Shown piece by piece: positions 16,207-25,085 of a DNA stretch of 36,339 nt (positions are counted from its first letter, which is position 1; each line of letters opens with the position of its first letter). The position numbers were made by a program, and so were the translations under genes. The notes beneath the pieces were generated by a model. It saw only the letters and a program-made list of their open reading frames with translations, made no database searches and was not told the DNA's origin. This DNA is from an uncultured Chitinophagaceae bacterium (GTDB lineage: Bacteria; Bacteroidota; Bacteroidia; Chitinophagales; Chitinophagaceae): positions 1 to 36,339 of the forward strand of contig CAISCV010000241.1 in NCBI GenBank assembly GCA_903883945.1, written 5' to 3'.

Positions 16207-19200
16207 TTATAATTCAATCTCCTCCCCTTCTTCGGCTAATTCGTGGAGTGCAATGGCCATATTGTTTTCTTTTACAAAGTTGCACCAATGACATTCTGGC
16301 TTGCCACAACCGGTATAAAAGTCACGCTGCTGAATCTTATCCCATACATATACTATTTGAGCGGTAACAGTAGTTACATCTTCGGGTTCTATGACCACTT
16401 TAGCTGTTTGATAGCCTTTCTTTTTGTCGGGTTCTACAAAATCGAACACAACAGAAGTTACTTTCCAGTCTTTTTGGTCGTAATTATCTATCAATAACTT
16501 ATAAAAAACAGCCTGACGCCAATAGTCACCACCATTTGGCTCTTTGTCGTTGGGAGGAAGTAATTTAGGCTTTGCCTTATCTATATCACCGGACTTATAA
16601 TCGACTACCAATACGTCTTTACCATAAAATTCTAACTTATCTAGCTTGCCTTTGAGCGGGATTCCTTTTACTAAAACGTTGCGAATCATCCTTTCTACAC
16701 TTACTACCTTATGAAAAGTATTGATGTATTTGTCATAGTAATTGGTAAGGACTTCATTTCCATATTCTATGCGTCTATCATATTGTTCTTTGGTAAAGAA
16801 CTCGCGGTGGCGGTGCATATACCAGCTAAAATCGTTCAGGAAAACCTCTTTATCAGGGAATAGATCGTTGTTGTCCTGCATCTTTTTGAATAACTGTTCT
16901 AGTGCATAGTGAACGGCACTACCAAACTCGGTTGCTTCGTTTTTTGAAGATGGAATGCGGATAAGATTGGTGTAATAAAACTTTAATGGGCAGTTGAGAT
17001 AATTACTCAACGCGGTTACATTCATTGCAAACTTTTCTAGTAGACGCGATACAAAGTCTGCTTCGGGTTGTTCTATTTCGGGGGCAAGAATTTTATCAAA
17101 TGCAAGGGAATTAAACGTAAAGACGGTCTCCTCATCCAATACTATTACCTCTGCCTCCAGCGGATGTTCCTCTTGAATTTCGGCTATAAACATAGAAGGC
17201 TCTAGTTGTTTGCCATCTATTTTATACTTACTGTATGATATAGTCAGTTGTTTTTCGGCACGTGTGAGGGCAACATAAAATAACCTACGCAATTCCTCTT
17301 CTTCGGTGCTTTTGGAATGAGATGCAAACATGTTATCTGGAAGTGTATAGCCACCGCCGGGTTTACGCTTCTTTTCCCAGTTACTTGCATTTACGCCTAC
17401 CACAAATACATATTCGAACTCGAGGCCTTTACTGCCATGGGCGGTTAACAGATTGATTCCTTTTTCATTTCCACTCACTTGAACGATGGGTAATGCAATG
17501 CCTTCGTTGTTCATCAGTTCGAGTACCCGTACAATTTCTTTAAGGGTCATAAATGGATTGCGGCGGGTTTCTTCTTTGATAAAATCGAATAATCCATTTA
17601 GTATTTGCAACAGCCAAATCTTTTCTTCGTGCTGCATGATGTAGGGAAGAATGCCCCCCTCCTGTACAATCTTTGCCATCAGGTGTTGTAGGGTAAGGTT
17701 TGGAACATCACTAATTAATTGTTCTATAATGGTGCTTGCTGCTGCAAGTTTTGGGTGGATTGGTACGGCAAACAAATCTTTTTTTGGCTGCGTAATCTTC
17801 TCAATCATCAGTTCGCGAAGGGTTGTTTTATTTGCCCCCCAAGCTCTACCACTTACTTCTACGGTAAGCTTTGCAATTTCTATGGCGGGTATTTGTAACC
17901 AATCGAAATGTAGCAGTTGAAACAACATCTCTTCTCCACCAAAAGGTGCATCATGCTCTGCCTCGAGGTAATTTAGCAGGAGAATTAGTTTCTTTGCAAA
18001 AGGGATTGTTAATAGGTTCTGACTGCGTTTGCTGTATACTGGTATTTGTTTTAGTTTAAAATAAGTAGCTAGTTCTTCTCCATACTTGTTTTCCTTGTAA
18101 ATAATTCCAATCTTACCGGGTTGAATGCCTTGTTGTAACAGATTCTCTACGGTGAGCGTTACACCAATCATTTCATCGCGCTGTGTATTGTATTCTTTTA
18201 ATGATGGCAGGTTGGTAATGCCTTGATATTTGTTGTTAGCTGCTACCAAATCTTTGCTTAAGCCATCAATCTGGTTTACTAAACGTTCTTGATTGCGTTC
18301 TATCAATGTTTTACTAATGTTGAGAATGGGTTGTGTGCTACGATAGTTATTAGTAAGTACTACTTTTAATAGATCGGACTCGTATTGTTTTGCAAATGCC
18401 AACATATTCTCGACATTTGCCCCTTGAAAGCGATACACACTCTGGTCGTCGTCGCCTACCACAAATACATTGGGGACGTCCCAATAGGACATTAATAGTT
18501 CTACAATCTTATTTTGAGTACCACTAGTATCCTGGTATTCATCTACTAATAAATATAAAAATTTCTCCTGATAATTCTGTAATAGAAATGGTTGATTTTC
18601 AAAAGCTTTTATTACCCAGTTGATCATATCATCGAAATCGTATCTATTTCGCTTGCGCATCATCTCTTGGTACTTTTCGTACTCATCTACGGCAGCACGG
18701 AGCTTTGCCATCTTTGCATGTTCTTCATCAACCTTATTCTGTTTTACATCTCCTGCTTTAAACTGCTTGTATGCTTTTTTGTAGATAAATTCATCCCGGG
18801 TTTCGATGTCTTCGAGATAATGATCGATGCATTCATGGATATAAAAGGGCGTCCATCCCTCTTTCTTCATCGTGCTAAACAGGCTACGGAGGTTGTTTAT
18901 TTCATAATAAACATCGCCTCTGTAACGTTTTAGTGGGTTGTCTTTGGAAAATCCATTAATTAAATCGGTAAATAATTCGATACTTTCCAATTCGGAAACA
19001 GCATCTAGGGCAGTTTTCTCGAACAGGCTAAGGTTATCCTGAATTACATCGTTACAAAATGCATGAAAGGTGTAGATATTTACTTTATATGCGTCGGCAC
19101 CGATAAATTGCAACAATCTTTTGCGCATTGCCACCACGCCGGCATCGGTGTAAGTAAGACAGAGTATGTTTTCGGGGAGTGCATCGGTATCATTCAATAT

Positions 19201-19356
19201 TTTTCCTATACGTGCACTTAGAATCTGGGTTTTACCTGTTCCTGGGCCTGCAATAACCATGACGGGACCTTCGATAGTATCGACGGCTAACCGTTGTTCG
19301 GGGTTGAGGGTTGCGTAAGTTTCTTTGAATTTTTCTTCTTGTTGTTGCCTTGTCAT
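16207..19356 (-). CDS. UvrD-like superfamily 1 helicase fused to RecB-type nuclease
   Basis: 1049 residues. Helicase motifs run from motif I GPGTGKT (37-43), through II DEYQDT (272-277) and III GDDDQSVYRFQGA (301-313), to V AHGSKGLEFEYVFVVG and VI RRLFYVALTRAEKQL. The C-terminal third is a PD-(D/E)XK nuclease of RecB/AddB type. It has His816 in FGSAVH, Asp906 in GKLDK, and Asp919 and Lys921 in VDYKSGD. Four cysteines (789, 1017, 1022, 1025) are arranged as the AddB-type 4Fe-4S cluster. The combination suggests 3'-5' unwinding with end processing in DNA repair. No AddA/AddB or RecC partner is nearby. It is longer than PcrA/UvrD (about 720-780) because of the nuclease. Confidence 0.92.
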   Translation of the reverse strand: MTRQQQEEKFKETYATLNPEQRLAVDTIEGPVMVIAGPGTGKTQILSARIGKILNDTDALPENILCLTYTDAGVVAMRKRLLQFIGADAYKVNIYTFHAFCNDVIQDNLSLFEKTALDAVSELESIELFTDLINGFSKDNPLKRYRGDVYYEINNLRSLFSTMKKEGWTPFYIHECIDHYLEDIETRDEFIYKKAYKQFKAGDVKQNKVDEEHAKMAKLRAAVDEYEKYQEMMRKRNRYDFDDMINWVIKAFENQPFLLQNYQEKFLYLLVDEYQDTSGTQNKIVELLMSYWDVPNVFVVGDDDQSVYRFQGANVENMLAFAKQYESDLLKVVLTNNYRSTQPILNISKTLIERNQERLVNQIDGLSKDLVAANNKYQGITNLPSLKEYNTQRDEMIGVTLTVENLLQQGIQPGKIGIIYKENKYGEELATYFKLKQIPVYSKRSQNLLTIPFAKKLILLLNYLEAEHDAPFGGEEMLFQLLHFDWLQIPAIEIAKLTVEVSGRAWGANKTTLRELMIEKITQPKKDLFAVPIHPKLAAASTIIEQLISDVPNLTLQHLMAKIVQEGGILPYIMQHEEKIWLLQILNGLFDFIKEETRRNPFMTLKEIVRVLELMNNEGIALPIVQVSGNEKGINLLTAHGSKGLEFEYVFVVGVNASNWEKKRKPGGGYTLPDNMFASHSKSTEEEELRRLFYVALTRAEKQLTISYSKYKIDGKQLEPSMFIAEIQEEHPLEAEVIVLDEETVFTFNSLAFDKILAPEIEQPEADFVSRLLEKFAMNVTALSNYLNCPLKFYYTNLIRIPSSKNEATEFGSAVHYALEQLFKKMQDNNDLFPDKEVFLNDFSWYMHRHREFFTKEQYDRRIEYGNEVLTNYYDKYINTFHKVVSVERMIRNVLVKGIPLKGKLDKLEFYGKDVLVVDYKSGDIDKAKPKLLPPNDKEPNGGDYWRQAVFYKLLIDNYDQKDWKVTSVVFDFVEPDKKKGYQTAKVVIEPEDVTTVTAQIVYVWDKIQQRDFYTGCGKPECHWCNFVKENNMAIALHELAEEGEEIEL

Positions 19357-19501
19357 TTAATGATGATTCAATGATTAAAATGATAACAATGATTTTATTT
19401 GAGGGTGTGAAGATATAATATTTAGCAGGAGGAAGAGGCATTAATTTATTGCATCGACTGATGAAAAATGGCAATTTTAGAGATAGTTTCTTTTTGGAAT
19501 T

Positions 19502-19627
19502 GTGCTAGAATGTCTGTTGTTTGATGTAGATGGTGCTTTATTGCTATTGAATGATACTTTATTGCTATTGACTGATACTTTATTGCTATTGACTGATACT
19601 TTATTGCTATTGGATAAAAATGAATAG
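19502..19627 (+). other. Possible 41-codon ORF across the minisatellite
   Basis: Starting at GTG (19502) and ending at TAG (19625-19627), the plus strand stays open. It reads as an acidic-hydrophobic peptide with the heptad D-T-L-L-L-L-T repeated. It has no ATG and no strong ribosome-binding site, and a TAG precedes it in frame. I list it only because the 21-bp period preserves the frame. A chance ORF is more likely. Confidence 0.12.
19536..19613. repeat. 21-bp tandem repeat, about 3.7 copies
   Basis: The unit begins ctttattgctattga and ends tgata. Copies start at 19536, 19557 and 19578, and a partial copy at 19599. Copies two and three are identical. Copy one differs by one base. Confidence 0.92.
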
Positions 19628-19671
19628 ACGTTTGTTGTTGTTTTTACCTTTTATACATCAACAACTAACCC

Positions 19672-20934
19672 CTATACTTTCTTATAAACAAGATAATCAA
19701 AGCCCATCAGCTCGAAGGTTTCTTTATTTTTAAAATGATATTGCAACCCGGAGAACACGTTCTCGAAAGTACCTTCTATCCAAGGATTGTGTACAGTAAC
19801 GGAAATTTGATTAACACCACTCATATTAAGGATAATTAAGGAAACTTCTTGCTCATACTTCCTAAGAAACGCAATAATACCATTGTTAGTTGATGGAAGA
19901 ATAAAAGTTTCTCCTCTGGCAATTGCCTTGGTTTTATGTACGGCTAATAGTGACTTATAGAAACTGTGTAATGCTGTTGGGAATTGCCAATTGATATGAT
20001 CTTTATTAAAAAACTGTAAACGCTTATTATTTGGTAACTCCTGACCAGAATAGATAAGCGGCATACTGTTTTGCCATGTATTGTTAAACACTGCCAATGG
20101 TTTTGCTGCAAGGCCATATTTCTCCTGCTCTGTTCCATTCCAACTATTTTCGTCGTGGTTAGAGGTAAAGAATAACTTAAAGGCATCAAATGGATACTGA
20201 CTGTAACCATGTACTACATTATATAAATCGGTAATGCCCGCCTCCCCTTTCATATATTTTTCGGTAGCGTGCATCCATTGCCATGCATAGCTAACATCGT
20301 ACACGTGATGATAAGAAGGTTCTTCGCATTCTGCTAACCAAAACAAAGGTTTTAAGCCCTCACAAGCAGTTCTTGCTTCAGTCCAGAAATCTAAGGGAAC
20401 TAAGTGTGCCATATCGCATCTAAAGCCATCAATATCAAACTCCCGTACCCAAAAGCGCATGGCATGAATCATAGCTTCTCTCATGTTTTTATTTGCATAA
20501 TCAAGATCTATTACATCTTCCCAACCATTTCTTTCTGTAAAATGTCCTAACGTGTCTCTTTGATAGAAATCGGGATTACTCTTGGTCCATTCATGATCCC
20601 ATCCTGTATGATTTGCCACCCAATCGATGATAATTTTGAAGCCTAACCGATGGGCTTCATCGACTAATTCTTTAAAATCATTTAAAGAGCCAAACTCGGG
20701 ATTGATGTCTACATAACTACTACAGGCATAGTAGCTACCTAAAGTACCCAACCGTTTTTGGATACTTATTGGGGTAATAGGCATCAGCCAAAGAATCTCT
20801 ACACCCATATCAGACAACCTAGGCAGGTGTTTACGAAATGCTTGGAATGTTCCTTCATTGGTATATTGGCGAATATTAACTTCATAAATATTACTCCCTG
20901 TTGCCCACTCTACGGTATTAAATGATCTTGTCAT
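19672..20934 (-). CDS. GH13 alpha-amylase family glycoside hydrolase
   Basis: The start was chosen at MTRSFNTVEW (20934), giving 420 residues. The frame extends to 21048, but this would overlap the divergent permease start. The GH13 regions are I DWVANH (104-109), II DGFRCDMAH with nucleophile Asp174, III LAECEEP with acid/base Glu202, and IV FTSNHDEN with Asp261. Region I and the segment NIYEVNIRQYTNEGTF are typical of Bacteroidota cytoplasmic amylases. There is no signal peptide, so it probably acts on intracellular alpha-glucans or imported oligosaccharides. The exact specificity cannot be read. Transcribed divergently from the permease over 55 bp. Confidence 0.93.
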   Translation of the reverse strand: MTRSFNTVEWATGSNIYEVNIRQYTNEGTFQAFRKHLPRLSDMGVEILWLMPITPISIQKRLGTLGSYYACSSYVDINPEFGSLNDFKELVDEAHRLGFKIIIDWVANHTGWDHEWTKSNPDFYQRDTLGHFTERNGWEDVIDLDYANKNMREAMIHAMRFWVREFDIDGFRCDMAHLVPLDFWTEARTACEGLKPLFWLAECEEPSYHHVYDVSYAWQWMHATEKYMKGEAGITDLYNVVHGYSQYPFDAFKLFFTSNHDENSWNGTEQEKYGLAAKPLAVFNNTWQNSMPLIYSGQELPNNKRLQFFNKDHINWQFPTALHSFYKSLLAVHKTKAIARGETFILPSTNNGIIAFLRKYEQEVSLIILNMSGVNQISVTVHNPWIEGTFENVFSGLQYHFKNKETFELMGFDYLVYKKV

Positions 20935-20950
20935 TGTATTGAAATTAAAA

Positions 20951-20981
20951 TTGTAATTTGAGCAAATAAAACCTTTATTTG
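20951..20981 (+). promoter_or_regulatory. Permease promoter with very short leader
   Basis: TTG (20951-20953), then 20 bp, then TTTATTTG (20974-20981), a 7 of 8 match to TAnnTTTG. Spacing and both boxes fit the Bacteroidota consensus. The ATG at 20990 is only 8 bp after the box, so the transcript would have a leader of a few bases. Confidence 0.5.
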
Positions 20982-20989
20982 TATTCACA

Positions 20990-22330
20990 ATGAACATAAA
21001 TGATAAATCGGAAAGAAAAGTAAGCCTTTTGCAAGCAACCGCTATCAATATGATAGATATGGTAGGAATTGGTCCCTTTGTAGTACTAAGTGTTGTTGCG
21101 GAGATAATGGGCGGTACTTATTTTTTATATGCGTGGATAGCGGGTGCTGTATTGGCATTTATTGATGGTACTGTTTGGAGTCAGTTAGGTGCTACTTATC
21201 CTATGGCAGGAGGCAGTTATAATTTTCTAAAGGAAGGCTATGGTAGCAAATGGGGTAAACTCATCAGTTTTCTATTTGTATGGCAAACGCTGATACAGGC
21301 TCCTCTGGTTATTGCTTCGGCGGCTATTGGATTTTCGCAATACTTCTGTTACATCACGCCCTTATCTACCCTTGAAAGTAAAGTATTAAGCGGAAGCATT
21401 GTTATACTGATTGTACTATTGTTATACAGAAACATCGAAAGCATCGGAAAAATCAGTGTATTCCTTTGGATTGGTGTGATGGCTACTATGTTTTGGATTA
21501 TTGGCGGCGGAATATTTCATGGCAACTTTATGCAACCTATCCTACATATAAATGATGGATTGGTTGTTAATCAAGCTTTTGCTGCTGCCATTGGATTTGC
21601 AAGTGTAAAGACCATGTATAGTTATTTGGGGTATTATAACGTATGTCAACTAGGGGGAGACATTATTAATCCACAGAAAAACATTCCTCGTAGCATGTTT
21701 ATTTCAATTGGGGGTATTGCTGTTTTGTATCTGATGATGAACATCAGTGTGGCTTCCGTACTACCACTTGCTGAGATTGAACATAGCAAATTTGTAATAA
21801 GTTTATATATCCAAAGGATAGCAGGGCATCAAGCAGCGACCATTGTTACAGTATTGGTGTTGTGGGTAGCATTTGCCTCAGTTTTCTCTGCAACACTTGG
21901 ATATAGCAGGGTTCCGTATGCAGCGGCCAAAGATGGCGCGTTCTTTTCGGCGTTTGCCAAATTGCATCCTACCAAAAACTTTCCTTATGTTTCCCTTTTA
22001 TTTTTGGGTAGTGTTGCCTTTCTGTTTAGTTTGTTGTTTAAGTTGAAAGACGTGATTGATGCGATATTGGCAATGCGTATTCTGGTACAGTTTATTGGTC
22101 AGGCGATTGGATTGCTATTATTGGTAAAACGAAAGGGACTGAATCATTTTGCCTGGAAGATGCCGTTGTACCCTATCCCTGCCTTGGTGGCAATTGTGTT
22201 GTGGGCATTTATTTTATATTCAACTGGTAGTAAGATGATGCTAGGAGGGGTTACTGTTATTGCGCTAGGTTTGGTGGCTTATGGTATAAAACGTTACTTT
22301 GAGAAGGACTTAATAGTTGATACTATCTGA
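20990..22330 (+). CDS. APC superfamily amino acid permease
   Basis: 446 residues with about 12 predicted membrane segments and no signal peptide. The first helix region (LLQATAINMIDMVGIGPFVV) has the small-residue substrate-binding break typical of the APC (amino acid-polyamine-organocation) superfamily. YPMAGGSYNFLKEGYGSKWGKL is the conserved cytoplasmic loop after helix 2. GYSRVPYAAAKDGAFFSAFAKLHP is the conserved loop between helices 8 and 9. It is an inner-membrane secondary transporter, probably for amino acids or related amines. The substrate cannot be told from sequence. No enzyme of amino acid metabolism is adjacent. Confidence 0.9.
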   Translation: MNINDKSERKVSLLQATAINMIDMVGIGPFVVLSVVAEIMGGTYFLYAWIAGAVLAFIDGTVWSQLGATYPMAGGSYNFLKEGYGSKWGKLISFLFVWQTLIQAPLVIASAAIGFSQYFCYITPLSTLESKVLSGSIVILIVLLLYRNIESIGKISVFLWIGVMATMFWIIGGGIFHGNFMQPILHINDGLVVNQAFAAAIGFASVKTMYSYLGYYNVCQLGGDIINPQKNIPRSMFISIGGIAVLYLMMNISVASVLPLAEIEHSKFVISLYIQRIAGHQAATIVTVLVLWVAFASVFSATLGYSRVPYAAAKDGAFFSAFAKLHPTKNFPYVSLLFLGSVAFLFSLLFKLKDVIDAILAMRILVQFIGQAIGLLLLVKRKGLNHFAWKMPLYPIPALVAIVLWAFILYSTGSKMMLGGVTVIALGLVAYGIKRYFEKDLIVDTI

Positions 22331-22566
22331 TAAATAAATGAAGATAAAAATGGTATACTAATTTATGTATAGATGTCGTTCAATTAAGAAGAAAGAAAAT
22401 AACTGCAACGGATCGCAGCGCCATTAACACAGAAAAGCAGAGAGAGGGAAGCTTAATGTGTTTAATTAAGACGCAAAACAGGGTCGTTTTGAAGATAATC
22501 CTTAATTTAGTGACAATTATTTATTTATAGCAACTCGATTACGTTCATTTTATAAATATTATACTG

Positions 22567-22920
22567 ATGATTACTTATTGGTTGGAAAATCCGGAGGAAC
22601 ATGACTTTCCTGCTGCGCAAGATTATTTAGAATTAGTGTTTACCCCTGAAGTAGCCAAACAAAAAACAGATCTGCTGCGAAAGGCTAAGACTGTACAAAA
22701 AAAGGCCAAGGACATTTTACGAGCAAGTATGTTATCTATGTTGCCGGAAAGTAATATACATGTAAAGGCCAACATTAAGAAGGTACAAAAGGGTGGACAG
22801 TTATCGCCCATACTACTTGTTAGAGGCAACGATAAACTGATAATTGCAGATGGCTATCACCGGGTATGTGCCATTTATTATTTATCGGAAGATTTGGTTG
22901 TCCCTTGTAGACTCGTTTAA
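22567..22920 (+). CDS. Small protein with ParB/sulfiredoxin-like fold
   Basis: 117 residues, cytoplasmic. The N-terminal half is helical and basic (VFTPEVAKQKTDLLRKAKTVQKKAKDIL). The C-terminal half reads G-GQLSPILLVRGNDKLIIADGYHRVCAIYYL, which resembles the ParB-N/sulfiredoxin-like fold: a strand, then the D-G-Y-H-R turn in place of GEHR or GxHR. ParB-family members bind nucleotides, and some are nucleases or CTPases. This protein lacks the helix-turn-helix DNA-binding domain of chromosomal ParB. Function is unknown. The 236-bp gap on its left holds nothing I recognise. It is followed 115 bp later by purK. Confidence 0.7.
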   Translation: MITYWLENPEEHDFPAAQDYLELVFTPEVAKQKTDLLRKAKTVQKKAKDILRASMLSMLPESNIHVKANIKKVQKGGQLSPILLVRGNDKLIIADGYHRVCAIYYLSEDLVVPCRLV

Positions 22921-23011
22921 ATTTAGGTTAAGACCTTAATTAAGCCTGCATCTTTAGGTAAGATGGCAGCAATTGTGGATTAATCATTTCACCTAATTAT
23001 TAAGGATAATT

Positions 23012-23019
23012 TACTTTCG
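23012..23019 (+). promoter_or_regulatory. -7 box of the purK promoter
   Basis: TACTTTCG matches TAnnTTTG at 7 of 8 positions and lies 15 bp upstream of the purK ATG, about the same spacing as at prs. Confidence 0.35.
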
Positions 23020-23034
23020 CACTAAACTCACATA

Positions 23035-24162
23035 ATGAAGATAGGCATATTAGGAGGCGGTCAATTAGGAAGAATGCTATTGCAGGCAGGCATAAATTAT
23101 GTAGTAGAAACTTTTGTGCTTGAGAATGATGAACACTGCCCTGCTGCACATTTATGCCATCACTTTACCAAAGGTGATATCAGGGATTTTGACACTGTTT
23201 ACACCTTTGGGAAACAACTAGATGCGATAACAATAGAAATAGAATCTGTAAATGTAGATGCTCTAGAACAATTGCAACGTGAGGGAGTGAGGGTTTATCC
23301 TTATCCGGCTGCCTTACGAATAATAAAGAATAAAATTACCCAAAAACAGTTTTATAAAGAAATCGACATTCCAACGTCGGAGTTTAAGATTACCAATGGA
23401 TTGAGTGATCTTCGGAACCTAGAAAGTTTTCTTCCTGCTGTACACAAGATTGGTGAAGGTGGGTATGATGGAAAAGGCGTTCAACTTATGAATGAAGTAA
23501 GGGACTTGGAAATGGGATTTAATGAACCCGCAGTACTAGAGAAGCTGGTTTCTATACAAAAGGAAATAGCTGTTATTGTTGCTGTTAGTGATACAGGAGA
23601 AACCACCATTTATCCTCCAGCTGAAATGGTTTTTGATACAAGATATAATTTATTGGACTATCAAATTTCTCCTGCCCGATTAGATAAAGAGGTCTTTTGG
23701 AAGGTAGAAGCAATAGCCTTAAAAGTTGTGAGAGAACTAAAGAGTCCGGGCATCTTTGCTGTTGAACTTTTTGTAGATAAAAAGAAGGACGTATTGGTAA
23801 ACGAAATTGCGCCGAGGGTACATAATAGCGGTCATCATACTATAGAAGGTAACTTTTGTAGCCAATTTGATATGCTTTGGCGTATCCTTCTTCAACTTCC
23901 TTTGGGTAATACGGCTGCCGTACTACCATCTGCACTTGTAAACCTAGTGGGAGAAGAAGGCTACAATGGTGTTGCTGTTTATGAAGGATTAAAAAAAGTA
24001 CTTACCCTCAATAATGTATTTGTGCATCTATATGGAAAGTTGCAAACTAAGCCTGGTCGCAAAATGGGGCATGTTACGGTACTTGGTAATGATTATACCG
24101 AACTTACCCATACTGCCCACAAGGTAAAAAACATGCTACAAATAGTCAGTGAATCTTTTTAG
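23035..24162 (+). CDS. purK: N5-carboxyaminoimidazole ribonucleotide synthase
   Basis: Catalyses the ATP- and bicarbonate-dependent carboxylation of aminoimidazole ribonucleotide in purine synthesis. 375 residues, the normal length. The N-terminal KIGILGGGQLGRMLLQAG is the PurK signature and preATP-grasp fold. The ATP-grasp part includes HKIGEGGYDGKGVQLM (ATP lid), EKLVSIQKEIAVIVA, and the metal site VNEIAPRVHNSGHHTIEG. The C-terminal beta domain ends in LGNDYTELTHTAHKVKN. PurE, its usual partner that uses the product, is not adjacent, so it must lie elsewhere. Convergent with the repressor gene, with only 15 bp between stops. Confidence 0.96.
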   Translation: MKIGILGGGQLGRMLLQAGINYVVETFVLENDEHCPAAHLCHHFTKGDIRDFDTVYTFGKQLDAITIEIESVNVDALEQLQREGVRVYPYPAALRIIKNKITQKQFYKEIDIPTSEFKITNGLSDLRNLESFLPAVHKIGEGGYDGKGVQLMNEVRDLEMGFNEPAVLEKLVSIQKEIAVIVAVSDTGETTIYPPAEMVFDTRYNLLDYQISPARLDKEVFWKVEAIALKVVRELKSPGIFAVELFVDKKKDVLVNEIAPRVHNSGHHTIEGNFCSQFDMLWRILLQLPLGNTAAVLPSALVNLVGEEGYNGVAVYEGLKKVLTLNNVFVHLYGKLQTKPGRKMGHVTVLGNDYTELTHTAHKVKNMLQIVSESF

Positions 24163-24177
24163 TAGAGGTATCTTACT

Positions 24178-24933
24178 CTAGTTAATCAACTTCTTTTTTA
24201 AGCTTACTACTTCATCTTGCAAATTATTTACCATTCCAGCCAATTGGTTTACATCCCAACGGGGAACTGCAGTAGCTTTTTGTAGTATATATACTGCTTT
24301 CCATATTTCTAGCACATCTTCCTCACTAACTGAATATGGTTCGTAGATTGGATTATCGCTTATCAACGTTAATTTGCTATCAGTCTCCTTGTCTTTGGTA
24401 ATTCTTTTATATACTATACCTTCATTTTTAGATAATACTACATAGCTATTGTTGTTCTTTAGTTCATCCATTCTTTCTACTTTTTCACCAACGATAACAC
24501 TACCACTAGGCGTAGGCAACATACTATCACCTACAATTTCAAAGGCACGATATTGTCCTGGTGCAAGCATTGGTAAAGTGAACGTATTTAGTTCATCTAC
24601 AAAGTCAGGATCGGCATAGCCAGCCATATAACCTGCTGCTGCTCTTATTGGTACAAATTGTACTATTGCAATATCAGCACTCAGCTTCAACTTTCTACGA
24701 TGTTGTAAGTAATCTCCTCCTTTTTGTCTATCTAAATCTTGAAGAAGCAGCTCATCTAAACTTAGGTTAAATATTTCACTCATTAACTCTAGCACTTCAA
24801 GTTTGGGTTCAGCACGTTCCTCTTCGTAGGCACCAATAAGAGAACGTTTAACATTTAATTTAATGGCGAATTCTTCCTGTGTCCAATTTCTTGACTTGCG
24901 CAAATAGCGAAGGTTTTTTCCTGCATAACTCAT
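24178..24933 (-). CDS. LexA/CI-like repressor (XRE HTH plus S24 peptidase domain)
   Basis: 251 residues. An XRE-type helix-turn-helix spans about 5-62 (NLRYLRKSRNWTQEEFAIKL, RSLIGAYEEERAEP). The S24-type self-cleavage domain spans about 90-225. Ser137 in GDSMLPTPSG and Lys176 in IVYKRI are the expected catalytic dyad. RAAAGYMAGYA (97-107) holds two Ala-Gly bonds, one of which would be the cleavage site. A short coiled coil ends the protein (QLAGMVNNLQDEVVSLKKKL). No phage genes surround it, so it is a chromosomal regulator. Its start faces the OmpA/TSP3 gene across 176 bp. The inverted sequence TTGCGCAA (24949-24956) lies 16 bp upstream and is a candidate operator. Confidence 0.9.
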   Translation of the reverse strand: MSYAGKNLRYLRKSRNWTQEEFAIKLNVKRSLIGAYEEERAEPKLEVLELMSEIFNLSLDELLLQDLDRQKGGDYLQHRRKLKLSADIAIVQFVPIRAAAGYMAGYADPDFVDELNTFTLPMLAPGQYRAFEIVGDSMLPTPSGSVIVGEKVERMDELKNNNSYVVLSKNEGIVYKRITKDKETDSKLTLISDNPIYEPYSVSEEDVLEIWKAVYILQKATAVPRWDVNQLAGMVNNLQDEVVSLKKKLIN

Positions 24934-24948
24934 AATAACTAATTTAGT

Positions 24949-24956
24949 TTGCGCAA
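24949..24956. promoter_or_regulatory. Candidate repressor operator
   Basis: TTGCGCAA is a perfect 8-bp palindrome in an otherwise AT-only stretch, beside the repressor start and within the divergent control region. Binding is an inference. Confidence 0.25.
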
Positions 24957-25085
24957 TATTACTAAATATATTAGCTTGATGTTAATTAATTTTTATTTCA
25001 CGAAATTATATTAATAAAAAATTGATTTTAATCATAAATAATTCATTTAATGTAATACAAAAAGCAATTAAATGGATTTTTATTA

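Larger units (their letters stand above)
19357..19671. other. 315-bp region between helicase and GH13 genes
   Basis: It holds the 21-bp minisatellite at 19536-19613 and an associated short plus-strand frame (19502-19627). The helicase promoter must lie toward the left part, but no clear box was found. No RNA gene was seen. Confidence 0.6.

Noticed and set aside
20935-21048. N-terminal extension of the GH13 enzyme
   Set aside because: The extension would overlap the start of the permease gene and its promoter. The family start fits MTRSFNTVEW.
24178-24933. Prophage remnant
   Set aside because: The CI-like repressor stands alone; no integrase, terminase, capsid or other phage-like gene is in the window.
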